Shown here: piece by piece, positions 36,772-46,693 of the stretch | Layout: every line of letters begins with the position of its first letter | Numbering within the stretch: the stretch's first letter is position 1 | NCBI GenBank assembly: GCA_902766005.1 | Contig: CACXCB010000282.1 | Coordinates: 1 to 58,326 of the forward strand | Direction: 5' to 3' | DNA length: 58,326 nt | DNA from: an uncultured Erysipelotrichaceae bacterium | GTDB lineage: Bacteria > Bacillota_I > Bacilli_A > Erysipelotrichales > Erysipelotrichaceae | Translations under genes and position numbers: made by a program | Notes under the pieces: generated by a model | Seen by the model: only the letters and a program-made list of their open reading frames with translations | The model's database searches: none | What the model was told of the DNA's origin: nothing

Positions 36772-38535
36772 TTATCGGGTAATCTTCTTGGATGCAATCT
36801 CTTCCAGCATTGCATCGACAAAATCGTTCAAGGAATACTTGACGGCTTCCTTTTTACCATAACGTCTGACTGTTACGGCTTCTTCCTGGATTTCGCCGTC
36901 ACCGACAACGATTTCTACAGGAATCTTGCTTGTCTGTGCTTCACGGATACGATAGCCGAGTTTTTCATTTCTGCTGTCAAGGGATACACGGATACCCCTT
37001 GCACAAAGCATGTCAACAACCTTCTGTCCGTATTCGCTGTGCGCTTCCGGAGAAACCGGAATAACAACCGCCTGTTTCGGAGCAAGCCACAACGGCAGAT
37101 TTCCTTTTGTCTCTTCCAGCAGGAAAGCAACAAAACGATCAAGCGATCCAAGAATTGCACGGTGAATGACTACCGGTCTTGCCTTCTCACCCGTATTGGA
37201 AACATATTCGAGTTCAAATCTTTCCGGCAGCTGATAGTCAAGCTGGATGGTAGACAAGGCAACATCATGTCCTAAAGCAGTTTTGACCTGAACGTCAATC
37301 TTCGGTCCATAGAAAGCTGCCTCACCGATGGCCTCATAGAAAGGAACCTCCATCTGCTTCAGCACTTCTCTCAACTGTGCCTCGCTCTTTTCCCAGAGCT
37401 CATCATTACCGAAGTATTTCTCTGTATTTTCCGGATCGCGCAGGGAGAGTCTGAAGGAATACTCCTTGAAGTCGAAGTCCTTGTATACATCAAGAATGAG
37501 TTTTGTGACATTCTTAATTTCCGAAGCGATCTGATCCGGTCTGCAGAAGATATGGGAGTCGTTTTGTGTAAACGCTCTGGATCTTTCAATACCCGTCAAT
37601 GCACCGCCTGCCTCAAAACGGAAGTCATTGGCAATCTCGGCAATGCGGATCGGCAGATCACGATAGGAATGCAATGTGCTCTTGTACATGATCATATGTT
37701 CCGGGCAGTTCATCGGACGAAGACAGTATTCATCTCCGTCTCTTTCCATGATCGGGAACATGTCATCCTTGTAATGGGCAAGATGACCGGAAATCTTGTA
37801 CAGCTTTGTGGATACGACAGATGGTGTCATGACATGCACATATCCCTGTGCCAGTTCTTTATTCATGATGTAATCGGAAAGCTGTCTGCGGATCGTGAAG
37901 CCATTTGGCAGCCACATCGGCAAACCTGCACCGACTGTTTCGGAGAACATGAAGACCTGAAGGTCTTTACCGAGTTTGCGGTGATCTCTCTGTTTGGCAT
38001 CTTCAAGATCTGCCAGATGGGAATCGAGATCTTCCTGTGTAGGCAGGCAGACACCGTAGATACGCTGCAATACCTTGTTGTTCTTATCACCTTTCCAATA
38101 AGCACCGGAATGCTTCAGAAGCTTAAAATAACGACATAGTTTTGTATTTTCAACATGAGGGCCTCTGCAAAGATCGGTAAAATCACCCTGTGTGTAGCAG
38201 CTGATGACCTGTTCTTCCTCATCCATTCTTGAGATCAGGTCTACCTTGTACGGATCATCTGCAAACATTTCCAGAGCTTCTTCTTTGGAGATTTCCTTAC
38301 GGATAATGTTCTTTGCAGCCTTGGCGCATTTCTTCATCTCTTTTTCAATTTTCGGCAGATCCTCATCACGGATGACTTCATCGCCAAGATCGATGTCGTA
38401 ATAAAAACCTTCCTCAACAACCGGTCCTACCCAAAATTTAGCCTGTGGATAGAGGTGTTTGACAGCCTGTGCCATCAAATGTGCACAGCTGTGATTCAAT
38501 ACATGCAAGCTTTCATCTTCTTTAAAATTTCTCAT
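36772..38535 (-). CDS. thrS: Threonine--tRNA ligase lacking the TGS domain
   Basis: A 587-residue class II synthetase. The N-terminal editing domain starts almost at once (HSCAHLM, His15 and His19; CYTQGDFTDLCRGPH further on). The catalytic core has motif 2 (RFEAGGALTGIERSRAFTQND region) and the zinc ligands (C in RPMNCPEHM, H in DSHIF...). The C-terminal anticodon-binding domain spans about 480-587. Typical bacterial ThrRS has about 640 residues with a 60-residue TGS domain in front; none is present. ATG 38535 follows AGGGAGGAATC, so the short start is well supported. The upstream T-box confirms the identity. Confidence 0.95.
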   Translation of the reverse strand: MRNFKEDESLHVLNHSCAHLMAQAVKHLYPQAKFWVGPVVEEGFYYDIDLGDEVIRDEDLPKIEKEMKKCAKAAKNIIRKEISKEEALEMFADDPYKVDLISRMDEEEQVISCYTQGDFTDLCRGPHVENTKLCRYFKLLKHSGAYWKGDKNNKVLQRIYGVCLPTQEDLDSHLADLEDAKQRDHRKLGKDLQVFMFSETVGAGLPMWLPNGFTIRRQLSDYIMNKELAQGYVHVMTPSVVSTKLYKISGHLAHYKDDMFPIMERDGDEYCLRPMNCPEHMIMYKSTLHSYRDLPIRIAEIANDFRFEAGGALTGIERSRAFTQNDSHIFCRPDQIASEIKNVTKLILDVYKDFDFKEYSFRLSLRDPENTEKYFGNDELWEKSEAQLREVLKQMEVPFYEAIGEAAFYGPKIDVQVKTALGHDVALSTIQLDYQLPERFELEYVSNTGEKARPVVIHRAILGSLDRFVAFLLEETKGNLPLWLAPKQAVVIPVSPEAHSEYGQKVVDMLCARGIRVSLDSRNEKLGYRIREAQTSKIPVEIVVGDGEIQEEAVTVRRYGKKEAVKYSLNDFVDAMLEEIASKKITR

Positions 38536-38554
38536 GATTCCTCCCTGAATAAAT

Positions 38555-38765
38555 AAAAGCGTCCTGTACAAAGGACGCTTGGACTAGCGCGATACCACCT
38601 TATTTCCCATTTTCATGGACTCTCTCGGCTTGTAACGTCTGCCGGACGGGAACCGATTAAGGCCCTGTTCACACGGTGGTAATTCTTTCCTGCTTCGCAT
38701 GCTTCTCACCATACAGCAGCTCTCTTCATCCACATTGGAAAGAATCGTGTCCTGATCACAACATT
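38555..38765 (-). promoter_or_regulatory. T-box riboswitch, threonine (thrS leader)
   Basis: The minus strand holds Stem I with AGAGAGC...ATGGTGAGAAG distal elements. A helix GATTCTTTCC/GGAAAGAATT is followed by the Thr codon ACC (38678-38680). The T-box AAGGTGGTATCGCG (38588-38601) is the antiterminator, with the competing terminator AAGCGTCC...GGACGCTT (38557-38580). Uncharged tRNA-Thr would allow read-through into thrS. Confidence 0.9.
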
Positions 38766-38771
38766 TATTAA

Positions 38772-38800
38772 ATTATGGTCTTTCTTGACATGAATGTCAA
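38772..38800 (-). promoter_or_regulatory. thrS promoter
   Basis: TTGACA (38795-38800) and CATAAT (38772-38777), 17-base spacer. It lies 15 bases past the polC stop; no terminator separates polC from it. Confidence 0.7.
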
Positions 38801-38815
38801 GATAAAATGAACCTC

Positions 38816-41800
38816 TCAGAACAAAGACATCTGGTTTGTATCCTGCAATCCCTCAAGACATCCCATCGTCTCCAGTTTCTTCAATAAGGTAGCGGATAAC
38901 TGGGTACGTTTCAGAATATCCTCCTTGGACAGGAATTCCGCTTTCTTTCTTGCCTCTTCAACGGATTTTGCAACGTTTGCGCCTAAACCGTCAATGACGG
39001 TAAACGGCGGAATGATCGTATGCGTATCTCCGTTGATGATGCAGAACTGCGTCGCCTTGGAATGATACAGATCCACATTGCCGATCTTGTATCCCCTGGC
39101 ATACATCTCTTCACAGACTTCCAGTGTATCATATAAAGCTTTTTCTTTATTGGAAACAGGGACAGCGGCATTTCTGTCGTTCATCCTGCTCTGGATATCG
39201 ATCATTCTTTCCCTGACACTTTCGATACCCCTGCTCATTGTCTCAATCTCATATGCGTCACAACGCAATGTCAGATACTGGATATAGAAGTTATGCGGCT
39301 CATGCACCTTGTACCAGGCAATACGCACAGCCATCATAACGTAAGCAACCGCATGTGCTTTCGGGAACATGTATTTGATCTTCTTGCAGGATTCAATGTA
39401 CCACTCAGGAACGTTGTGCGCCTTCATGTTATCTTCCTGATCCTGCCGCAAGCCTCTTCCCTTACGGACATCCTCCATTGTTTTAAAGGCATCGATCGGC
39501 TCAAGCTTCTTGTCAAGAAGATATGTCATAATATCATCACGGCATCCGATAACCTCTCCCAAAGGATGGCCTTGTCTGACCAGTTCCTGGGCATTGCCGG
39601 CCCATACATCCGTTCCGTGGGAAAGACCTGAGATAATGACCAGATCGCTGAAAACATGGGGTCTGGTTTCTTCCAGAACATTTCTGGTTGTTCTTGTGCC
39701 GAATTCCGGCAAGCCAAGAGCTCCGGTTTCCTTCTTGTAAATACGCGGATCTGCCTTTAAGGCATCATCCGAATAGAACAGGCTCAATGTTTCCGGATCG
39801 TTCATCGGAATATCCATCGGCTTGACTGTTGCAATATTCTGCAGCATTCTCATGGCTGTCGGATCGACATGACCGAGAATATCAAATTTTAAAACATTAT
39901 CATGAATGTCATGGAAGTCGTAATGTGTTGTCTTCCAATCGGAATTGGGATCATTTGCCGGGAACTGAACAGGCGTGAAATCTTCTGCAATATAATTGTC
40001 CGGAATGATGATGATGCCGCCTGGGTGCTGGCCGGTTGTACGCTTGACGTTCTGGCAATGATTTGCGAGATAGTCCTTCATAGCCCTTCTCATATCCGGA
40101 ATATTCATTTTTTCACAATATCCGGAGACATAACCGAATGCGGTCTTTTCAGCCACGGTGCCGATTGTTCCGGCACGGAAGGCATGGTCCTCACCGAATA
40201 CCTCCTTAATAAACGCATGCGCACGCCACTGGTACTCGTTGGAGAAGTTCAAGTCGATATCCGGTGTCTTGTCCGCATTGAATCCCAGGAAGGTCTGGAA
40301 CGGTATGTTATGGCCGTTGCCGCGCATAATCGTCTTGCAATGCGGGCATTCCTTGTCCGGCAAGTCAAATCCCGATTTGATTTCCGGATCCTCCATCCAC
40401 TCACTGTAGTGGCAGTTGGGACAAAGGTAATGCGGTTTTAGCGGATTGACTTCGGTGATGCCCGACATGGTCGCGGTAAAGGAGGATCCTACAGATCCAC
40501 GTGATCCGACAACATAGCCGTCATCGTTGGATTTTTTGACCAGCAGATGGGCAATGTAATAATGCACACCGAAACCGTTGCGAATAATGTTGTCGAGTTC
40601 TCCATCAAGCCTTTCGGTAACGATTTCAGGGATCTTTCCTTCAAACTCATACATCCGTTTTGCGGTGTTATGGCAAATCTCTCTCAATTTGTCATCCGAG
40701 CCTTCAATATGCGGCGGGAATGTACCGGCAGGAACAGGACGCACTTCTTCAATCATCGCAAACAGCTTTTTCGGATTCTTTACAACAATCTCATCAATCA
40801 GATCCGGATCTTCGAGCCATGCAAATTCCTTTTTCATTTCATCGGTTAAGCGGATATGCTGGTCGGGATTCTTTGTCTTTAAGCGCAAAGTATCATCACG
40901 GATATATAACGGATGCGTAACACCGCCTACACCCTGGTTGGCAATATACACATCCCTGAAGATCTTCTCTTCCTTCTTGCAGTAATGGGCATCGCTGTCG
41001 GCAATCACCGGGATATCCAGCATCTTCGCCATATCAATAATGCGTTTCTGCACTTTCTTTAAACGGTCAACCGAAGGCAGGGATCCTAAAGCCAATGCGG
41101 TTGAATAATTGCCTAAAGGCTGTAATTCGATATAATCGTAAAACAGCATGGTTTCTTTTAATCTCTGATCATCACCATTGCATGCCATCTCAAAAACTTC
41201 GCCATTCAGGCAGGCACTGCCGATTAACAGGTTTTCCCTGCACTTCTGCAAAGAAGAACGCAGCACTCGCGGTTCTGCGGCAACATCCGTTCCCTCTTTG
41301 CCGGTGGCTTTCCCCATAACCGCAAGGGTTTTGGTGTTGGATTCACTGACCAGCTTATAAAGATCACGCAACCCGTCATGGTTTTTCGCAACAACACAGG
41401 CATGGCTTCTTCTGACCTTCACATAAGCAGATTCATCCTGTGTCTTATCCTGTAAATCCTGTAATGTCCTTACGCCGAATTTTTCCCTGGCATCTTTCAG
41501 CAGGCAGCTGAATACGCCGTTCAACGCATCCGCATCATAGTCGGCACGGTGGGCAACTTCCTCATCATACGGCACGTGATAGTAACGGGAAATATTGCCG
41601 AGACGATAGGCCCTTCTTTCTTTCAGGACAGCCCTGGAAAGATCCAATGTATCGATGACGGCATTGGTTAACGGTTTTCGGCCAATTCGTCTGAGTTCTT
41701 CATTGAGCCAATAGTAGTCAAAAGTTGCATTATGTGCAACCAGTACGGCATTCCCGATAAAATCGAGGATTTCATCCGCACACTCGGCAAAACTTTGGGC

Positions 41801-43162
41801 ATCCTTTACCATTTCATTGGTAATATTGGTTTTGTTGCAGATAAAAGGCGGAATAGGGATCGGCGGCTTGATAAACATCTGTTTTCTGCCGATTTCCATG
41901 TTATCCCTGATCTTCACGGCACCAAATTCAATAATATGATCGAAATAACAGCTGAGACCGGTTGTCTCAAGGTCAAAAACCACATATTCCACTGCATCAA
42001 TCAGGTCTTCCGTTCCGTTTCTGACAATGCAAAGATTTTCATTGGTCAGGTTGATTTCGCAGCCAAGGCCGACCTTGAAGCTTCTTTCCGGATCCTTTTT
42101 CTTTAATCCCTGGGCATTGTTGAAGGCTTTGACAAAGGATTGCACATCGCAATGGTCCGTAATCACAATTCCCTCATGTCCGAGGTTATATGCATAATTT
42201 ACAACTTCCTTGATATCGCAGACACCGTCCATTTCAGACATGTTTGTATGCATATGGAATTCAATGCGTTTTTCACTTGCCGGATCGGTAATTTTTGCGA
42301 CATCCACATGATCAATCTGATTTGGCATGCAGGCAAGATCCTTGGAGAAGGAATCGTATTCAATTCTTCCGTAGATACGGATATGATCGCCGTTTTTGAC
42401 TTCGCCGATTTCCTCACGTGAAAGCCTTGCCCCTTCAAAGCGCTTGACGGTAATTGCATCAGTACCGTCAAATACAGAGAACGTCTGAATCAGTTTTTTG
42501 GTCTTCCTTGATTCAATCGTCTCTTCGCCGAATACCTCTCCCTCAAACTGGATATCACTGACCGGATCATGGATATCCCTGAGTTCAATCTTCTGATAAT
42601 CCTCATGTTTCGGTTTGCGGTAACTGTTTCTTGCCGGTTTTTTCATTTCTTCCTTCACCGGCGCCTGAGGCAGGACATCCATCACGACATTCTTGATTTC
42701 GGTTTCAATCGGTGTTGAAACTTTTGTGTTGACTGTCAGATTCTTCATGCCTGTATCCTGCAGTTTTTCCGTTAATGAGGAAATATAATTCTCGGCCTTT
42801 TTGGCCTGCTCTTCTTCGGCAAAAAGAAACTGGATTTCTTTTTTGTCAGGATCATACAGAAAGATGCCATCCATAAAAACGGATACTTCGGGCACTTCCG
42901 TTTCAATCCATTCGAGATATCTGCGTAATTCTGTCTGGTCAATGTCATCTTTTGCGTAATTCATGCATAATCTGACTTTTGATCCCGTTATTTCCTTTAA
43001 TGCTGTAACCGTATCCATATACCCGCTAAAAGATGCCATCTTTTCCTTTTGTACATACAGTTCCAGCGTATTTGTTGCACGATAGAAACAGACCCTTTCC
43101 ACAATGGCATCTGTCATCTCTTCATGCAGTTTTCCGTTTAATATATCCTTTAAAACAATCAT
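38816..43162 (-). CDS. polC: DNA polymerase III alpha subunit, PolC type
   Basis: A 1448-residue replicative polymerase of low-GC Gram-positives. The order is N-terminal domain, OB fold (about 225-300), PHP domain (EFHMHTNMSEMDGVCD near 325), inserted DEDDh proofreading exonuclease (VVFDLETTGLS near 415), rest of PHP, then the polymerase palm/fingers with a zinc motif (CPNC...CPHC), PDIDLNFS and KFDILGHVDPT, and C-terminal helix-hairpin-helix elements. ATG 43162 follows GGAG at 6 bases; a longer frame starts at TTG. It follows a HerA-like gene and its terminator, so it has its own start signals (TAAAAT near 43184). Confidence 0.97.
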   Translation of the reverse strand: MIVLKDILNGKLHEEMTDAIVERVCFYRATNTLELYVQKEKMASFSGYMDTVTALKEITGSKVRLCMNYAKDDIDQTELRRYLEWIETEVPEVSVFMDGIFLYDPDKKEIQFLFAEEEQAKKAENYISSLTEKLQDTGMKNLTVNTKVSTPIETEIKNVVMDVLPQAPVKEEMKKPARNSYRKPKHEDYQKIELRDIHDPVSDIQFEGEVFGEETIESRKTKKLIQTFSVFDGTDAITVKRFEGARLSREEIGEVKNGDHIRIYGRIEYDSFSKDLACMPNQIDHVDVAKITDPASEKRIEFHMHTNMSEMDGVCDIKEVVNYAYNLGHEGIVITDHCDVQSFVKAFNNAQGLKKKDPERSFKVGLGCEINLTNENLCIVRNGTEDLIDAVEYVVFDLETTGLSCYFDHIIEFGAVKIRDNMEIGRKQMFIKPPIPIPPFICNKTNITNEMVKDAQSFAECADEILDFIGNAVLVAHNATFDYYWLNEELRRIGRKPLTNAVIDTLDLSRAVLKERRAYRLGNISRYYHVPYDEEVAHRADYDADALNGVFSCLLKDAREKFGVRTLQDLQDKTQDESAYVKVRRSHACVVAKNHDGLRDLYKLVSESNTKTLAVMGKATGKEGTDVAAEPRVLRSSLQKCRENLLIGSACLNGEVFEMACNGDDQRLKETMLFYDYIELQPLGNYSTALALGSLPSVDRLKKVQKRIIDMAKMLDIPVIADSDAHYCKKEEKIFRDVYIANQGVGGVTHPLYIRDDTLRLKTKNPDQHIRLTDEMKKEFAWLEDPDLIDEIVVKNPKKLFAMIEEVRPVPAGTFPPHIEGSDDKLREICHNTAKRMYEFEGKIPEIVTERLDGELDNIIRNGFGVHYYIAHLLVKKSNDDGYVVGSRGSVGSSFTATMSGITEVNPLKPHYLCPNCHYSEWMEDPEIKSGFDLPDKECPHCKTIMRGNGHNIPFQTFLGFNADKTPDIDLNFSNEYQWRAHAFIKEVFGEDHAFRAGTIGTVAEKTAFGYVSGYCEKMNIPDMRRAMKDYLANHCQNVKRTTGQHPGGIIIIPDNYIAEDFTPVQFPANDPNSDWKTTHYDFHDIHDNVLKFDILGHVDPTAMRMLQNIATVKPMDIPMNDPETLSLFYSDDALKADPRIYKKETGALGLPEFGTRTTRNVLEETRPHVFSDLVIISGLSHGTDVWAGNAQELVRQGHPLGEVIGCRDDIMTYLLDKKLEPIDAFKTMEDVRKGRGLRQDQEDNMKAHNVPEWYIESCKKIKYMFPKAHAVAYVMMAVRIAWYKVHEPHNFYIQYLTLRCDAYEIETMSRGIESVRERMIDIQSRMNDRNAAVPVSNKEKALYDTLEVCEEMYARGYKIGNVDLYHSKATQFCIINGDTHTIIPPFTVIDGLGANVAKSVEEARKKAEFLSKEDILKRTQLSATLLKKLETMGCLEGLQDTNQMSLF

Positions 43163-43200
43163 CTGTATCTCCAATGGAGTCTATTTTATCATAAGAGATG

Positions 43201-43225
43201 AAAAAAAGCCGTTAAATCACGGCTT
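43201..43225 (-). terminator. Terminator of the HerA-like gene
   Basis: AAGCCGT (43206-43212) pairs with ACGGCTT (43219-43225); a run of T follows on the minus strand. It overlaps the stop region of the gene. Confidence 0.82.
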
Positions 43226-44723
43226 ATTTTTTAAGAAAGTTCTTCAGCAATTTCTTGGCTGAACGGACACCGGCATTGACAAGCTCTGTCTCAGCTTTTG
43301 TTCTTGCCTTCTTGGAGATTCTGCCGAGCCAGTCGTTTTCCTTTTCCTTTTTCGCAGCTGCCTTGGCTTCCTCTTTTTCCCTGATGGCATCCAGCTTTGC
43401 CTGTTTCTTCTCTTCTTCCTGACGGATTTTCTCTTCTTCTTCAGCTGCCCTCAAGTCATCCATTGCCTCATATGCACTTTCCGGATCAAAATCCTTCTCA
43501 TATTTGCCGTAGATGGAATCATTGTGAATGCATCTTTCAACTTCTTCAACCGGAGAAATATCCATTGCGGATTTCGGAGGAAGAATCTTGGTGTGTTCAA
43601 CCATTGTCGGTGCACCTTCCTCGTCCAATACGGATACAAGCGCATAGCCTGTCTTCATGCTGGTGATGACAGTTGCGGTATCCAGTTCCGGATTCTGTCT
43701 GAAGGCTTCTGCAGCCTGTTTAACCGCTTTGATTTCAGCAGGTGTATAAGCACGCAAGGAATGCTGGATACGGTTGGACAATTGTGCCAGTACACTGTTA
43801 GGAATATCAGCAGGGCTCTGCGTGCAGAAGAAGATTCCGACACCCTTGGAACGGATCAGTTTGATAATCTGTTCAATCTTGTCAAGAAGCTGTTTGGAAG
43901 CATTGTCAAATAACAGATGTGCTTCATCAAAGAAGAAGACAACCTTCGGCTTGTCAAGATCACCCACTTCAGGCAATTCCTTGTACAGTTTGTCAAGCAG
44001 CCATAACAGGAATGTTGAATACAGCATCGGATGCAGGAACAGTTCCTCACATTCCAGGATATTCATGATTCCCATACCGCCTTCGGTAGAAATCAGATCA
44101 TCTATGGATAATCCCGGCATGCCGAACATCAGCTCGCCTTCCTGCTGATCCAGCTCAAGCAGCTTTCTTTGAATGGCACCGATACTCTGTTTGGACACAT
44201 TGCCATACTGAACGGTATATTCCTTTGCATGCTCCCCGACATATGCGGTCATTGCTTGAAGATCCTTCAGATCGATGATATCCAGTTCCATGTCTTCGGC
44301 TACTTTGAAGATGATATTGATGACCCCCTGCTGTGCTTCGGTCAGATTCAGAATACGGCTGAAAAGCAAGGGATCCATCTCCTGGATAGAAGCACGGATC
44401 GGATGGCCCTTTTTGCGATAGACATCAAAGAAATGTACCGGATATTTTCTGCATTCAAAATCCGTAATTCCCATGGAATCCAGTCTGCCTTGAATACCCT
44501 CTTGATTTCCCGTACGGATCATGCCGGACAAATCACCTTTGACATCGGCAATAAATGTAGGTACGCCAAGCTCGCTCAAGGATTCTGCAATGACCTTCAA
44601 TGTCACTGTTTTACCTGTTCCGCTGGCTCCGGCAATCAGGCCATGACGGTTCATCTGCCTCGGAATAATGTTTATTTCTTTTTCTCCTGCTTTTCCCAAC
44701 AGAATGAGATTGTCTTTCAACAT
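43224..44723 (-). CDS. HerA-like helicase/ATPase (DUF853, YjgR type)
   Basis: A 499-residue cytoplasmic P-loop ATPase. Walker A GASGTGKT is at 32-39, Walker B is in KVVFFFDEAHLLF, and a downstream arginine region matches the FtsK/HerA clan. The family is DUF853 (E. coli YjgR), of unclear function; unlike true HerA it lacks an N-terminal HAS barrel and a NurA partner. The last about 90 residues are a highly charged K/E coiled coil (AAEEEEKIRQEEEKKQ in part). It follows galK by 12 bases and ends in a terminator. Confidence 0.85.
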   Translation of the reverse strand: MLKDNLILLGKAGEKEINIIPRQMNRHGLIAGASGTGKTVTLKVIAESLSELGVPTFIADVKGDLSGMIRTGNQEGIQGRLDSMGITDFECRKYPVHFFDVYRKKGHPIRASIQEMDPLLFSRILNLTEAQQGVINIIFKVAEDMELDIIDLKDLQAMTAYVGEHAKEYTVQYGNVSKQSIGAIQRKLLELDQQEGELMFGMPGLSIDDLISTEGGMGIMNILECEELFLHPMLYSTFLLWLLDKLYKELPEVGDLDKPKVVFFFDEAHLLFDNASKQLLDKIEQIIKLIRSKGVGIFFCTQSPADIPNSVLAQLSNRIQHSLRAYTPAEIKAVKQAAEAFRQNPELDTATVITSMKTGYALVSVLDEEGAPTMVEHTKILPPKSAMDISPVEEVERCIHNDSIYGKYEKDFDPESAYEAMDDLRAAEEEEKIRQEEEKKQAKLDAIREKEEAKAAAKKEKENDWLGRISKKARTKAETELVNAGVRSAKKLLKNFLKK

Positions 44724-44735
44724 GGTTAACTCCCT

Positions 44736-46010
44736 TTATTTGATTTCAATACCACCGACTTCACGGATTCTTAATACGTAACAGGAATTCTCTCCGAAAG
44801 CGGATTCCATAACGTGAATATAACGGTCAACGTTTTCGTTCTTTACAAAAGCCTGAATGGTACCGGCAAAACCGCCGCCATGTACTCTGTATGCCTCTTC
44901 TTCGGATAAGACTGCATCGCTCAATGCGAGGGCAACCGCAACAGGCTGCTCTTTTGTCGCACCCGGAACATTAATATTCTGCAGATACATGTAGGAAGAA
45001 TGTCCGGATTCCCTGACGAGCTTCATGAATGCAAGAATATCATTTGCCTTCAAAGCATCTCTTTCCTTTTTGGCACGTTCTGTCTCCTCAACAAAATGAT
45101 AAGCACGTAAGAATGCCCTGTCCCCGCATGCCTCGCGGATTTCCTTTACATGATCAATCAGCTCCTGCAGATTGGACTGGCTCAATACTTCATGACCCAT
45201 GACCTTTGCAGCTTCTTTCATTTCTGCAGGTACTGCAGCATATTCGCCGCTGAGTTCAGCGTGGCTTGCTTTAACATCCGTCAAAATCAGCTTGTAGCCA
45301 TAATCAGCAGGATTGAAAGCGACTTTTTCAACAACCGGTTTAGATGGATCCTTGAAATCAATTGCAGCAAAAGAGCCGACGGAACATGCCATCTGATCCA
45401 AAAGTCCGCACGGTTTGCCGAAATAGGCATTTTCAGCATACTGGCCATTGATAGCGATGGTTTCACTGTCAATTAAATTATCATTGTATAAGCCGTTGAA
45501 AATCGTTCCGAGCAACACTTCAAAAGCTGCTGAAGAGGACATGCCTCCGCCCGGGATAACATCACTTTCCGCATATGCCTGGAAGCCGCCGATCTTGTAG
45601 CCTCTTTTGACCAGCCCTGCAGCGGTTCCTCTGATCAATGCCTCGGTGGTATTTTCTTCCTCCTTGACAATTTCAAGATTGCTTAAATCCACCGGATTGA
45701 CAGAGAAGCCCTTCGATGCATATCGAACGATTTTGTCTTCACTCGGAATAACAACAGCCACAACGTCCAGATTCAATGAAGCCGCAAGAACCGCTCCCCA
45801 TTGATGGTCTGTGTGGTTGCCGCCGACTTCGGTTCTGCCCGGAGCACTGAAAATTCTTGCCTCCTGGTCGCCAAAGAGCTTCATTGTTTTGCCAAGGATG
45901 TCACAATAACGTTGTTTTTGGAATTCCAGAGCATCTTCTCCATACAGACGGATCAATTCCTCATCCTTTGTTCCTGCTTCGATCGCTTTGATCTGTTCAC
46001 TGACTTTCAT
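44736..46010 (-). CDS. galK: Galactokinase
   Basis: A 424-residue GHMP kinase that makes galactose 1-phosphate. The galactose-binding signature is GRTEVGGNHTDHQ (58-70; GRVNLIGEHTDY in E. coli), the phosphate-binding loop GGGMSSSAA (154-162) and the catalytic Asp205 in CGLLDQ. The first possible ATG (46022) overlaps the rnc stop; ATG 46010 has GGAGG 5 bases upstream and is preferred. It would use galactose released by the GH36 and GH2 enzymes 18 kb away; no galT or galE is in the window. It sits in recG-rnc-galK-herA-like, an odd place for a sugar kinase. Confidence 0.93.
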   Translation of the reverse strand: MKVSEQIKAIEAGTKDEELIRLYGEDALEFQKQRYCDILGKTMKLFGDQEARIFSAPGRTEVGGNHTDHQWGAVLAASLNLDVVAVVIPSEDKIVRYASKGFSVNPVDLSNLEIVKEEENTTEALIRGTAAGLVKRGYKIGGFQAYAESDVIPGGGMSSSAAFEVLLGTIFNGLYNDNLIDSETIAINGQYAENAYFGKPCGLLDQMACSVGSFAAIDFKDPSKPVVEKVAFNPADYGYKLILTDVKASHAELSGEYAAVPAEMKEAAKVMGHEVLSQSNLQELIDHVKEIREACGDRAFLRAYHFVEETERAKKERDALKANDILAFMKLVRESGHSSYMYLQNINVPGATKEQPVAVALALSDAVLSEEEAYRVHGGGFAGTIQAFVKNENVDRYIHVMESAFGENSCYVLRIREVGGIEIK

Positions 46011-46021
46011 ACTTTCCTCCA

Positions 46022-46693
46022 TTATCTTGCCATTTTTGTAAATGCGTCTCTTGCCGCATTCTGTTCTGCCTGTTTTTTTGTATTTCCGCGACCTGTACCC
46101 AAAACCAGGCCGTCTACCACAACATTCATGACAAATTCCGGTGCATTGGCCGGACCTTTTTCCGCCACAAGCTCATAATGCATGGTTCTGCGATTATCCG
46201 TCTGCACATATTCCTGCAGCATTGTCTTATAGTCATGCATGACGCCTACATCCTCAGGATGCTGAAGGCGTGGTGTTATACAGTCGTTTAATATATTATC
46301 TACCGCTGACATTCCCTGATCAAGATATAAAGCACCAAGCAGAGCTTCAAAAAGGTCAGCTATGATGGCATCTTTGTTTCTGCCGCCGGATTTCTCCTCC
46401 CCTGTTCCCAACAGCAGGAAATCATTCAGATGGAATGCACGGCAATAAATTGCCAGTGCCTTTTCACATACAAGTTGCGCTCTTAATCTTGACATTTTAC
46501 CTTCAGAAAGATTCAGTTTGTAAATCGCATTGCTTGACCATAACTGCAATACGGCATCTCCCATAAATTCCAAACGCTCATTGCTTTGCAGGTTATGTTC
46601 ATTGGCATAAGAGGAATGTACAAAAGCCTGTTTGATCAATTCCTCATCCTTGACAATAATCTTTCTGTTTTTCAACCATTCTATAATATCCAT
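46022..46693 (-). CDS. rnc: Ribonuclease III
   Basis: A 223-residue double-strand-specific endoribonuclease for rRNA and mRNA processing. The signature ERLEFMGDAVLQL lies near 40-52, the second acidic cluster DLFEALLGALYLD near 114-126, and the dsRNA-binding domain is C-terminal (about 150-223, with GRGNTKKQAEQNAA). Its ATG directly follows the recG TAA, with GAGGTGG inside recG as ribosome site, so the two are coupled. Confidence 0.97.
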   Translation of the reverse strand: MDIIEWLKNRKIIVKDEELIKQAFVHSSYANEHNLQSNERLEFMGDAVLQLWSSNAIYKLNLSEGKMSRLRAQLVCEKALAIYCRAFHLNDFLLLGTGEEKSGGRNKDAIIADLFEALLGALYLDQGMSAVDNILNDCITPRLQHPEDVGVMHDYKTMLQEYVQTDNRRTMHYELVAEKGPANAPEFVMNVVVDGLVLGTGRGNTKKQAEQNAARDAFTKMAR

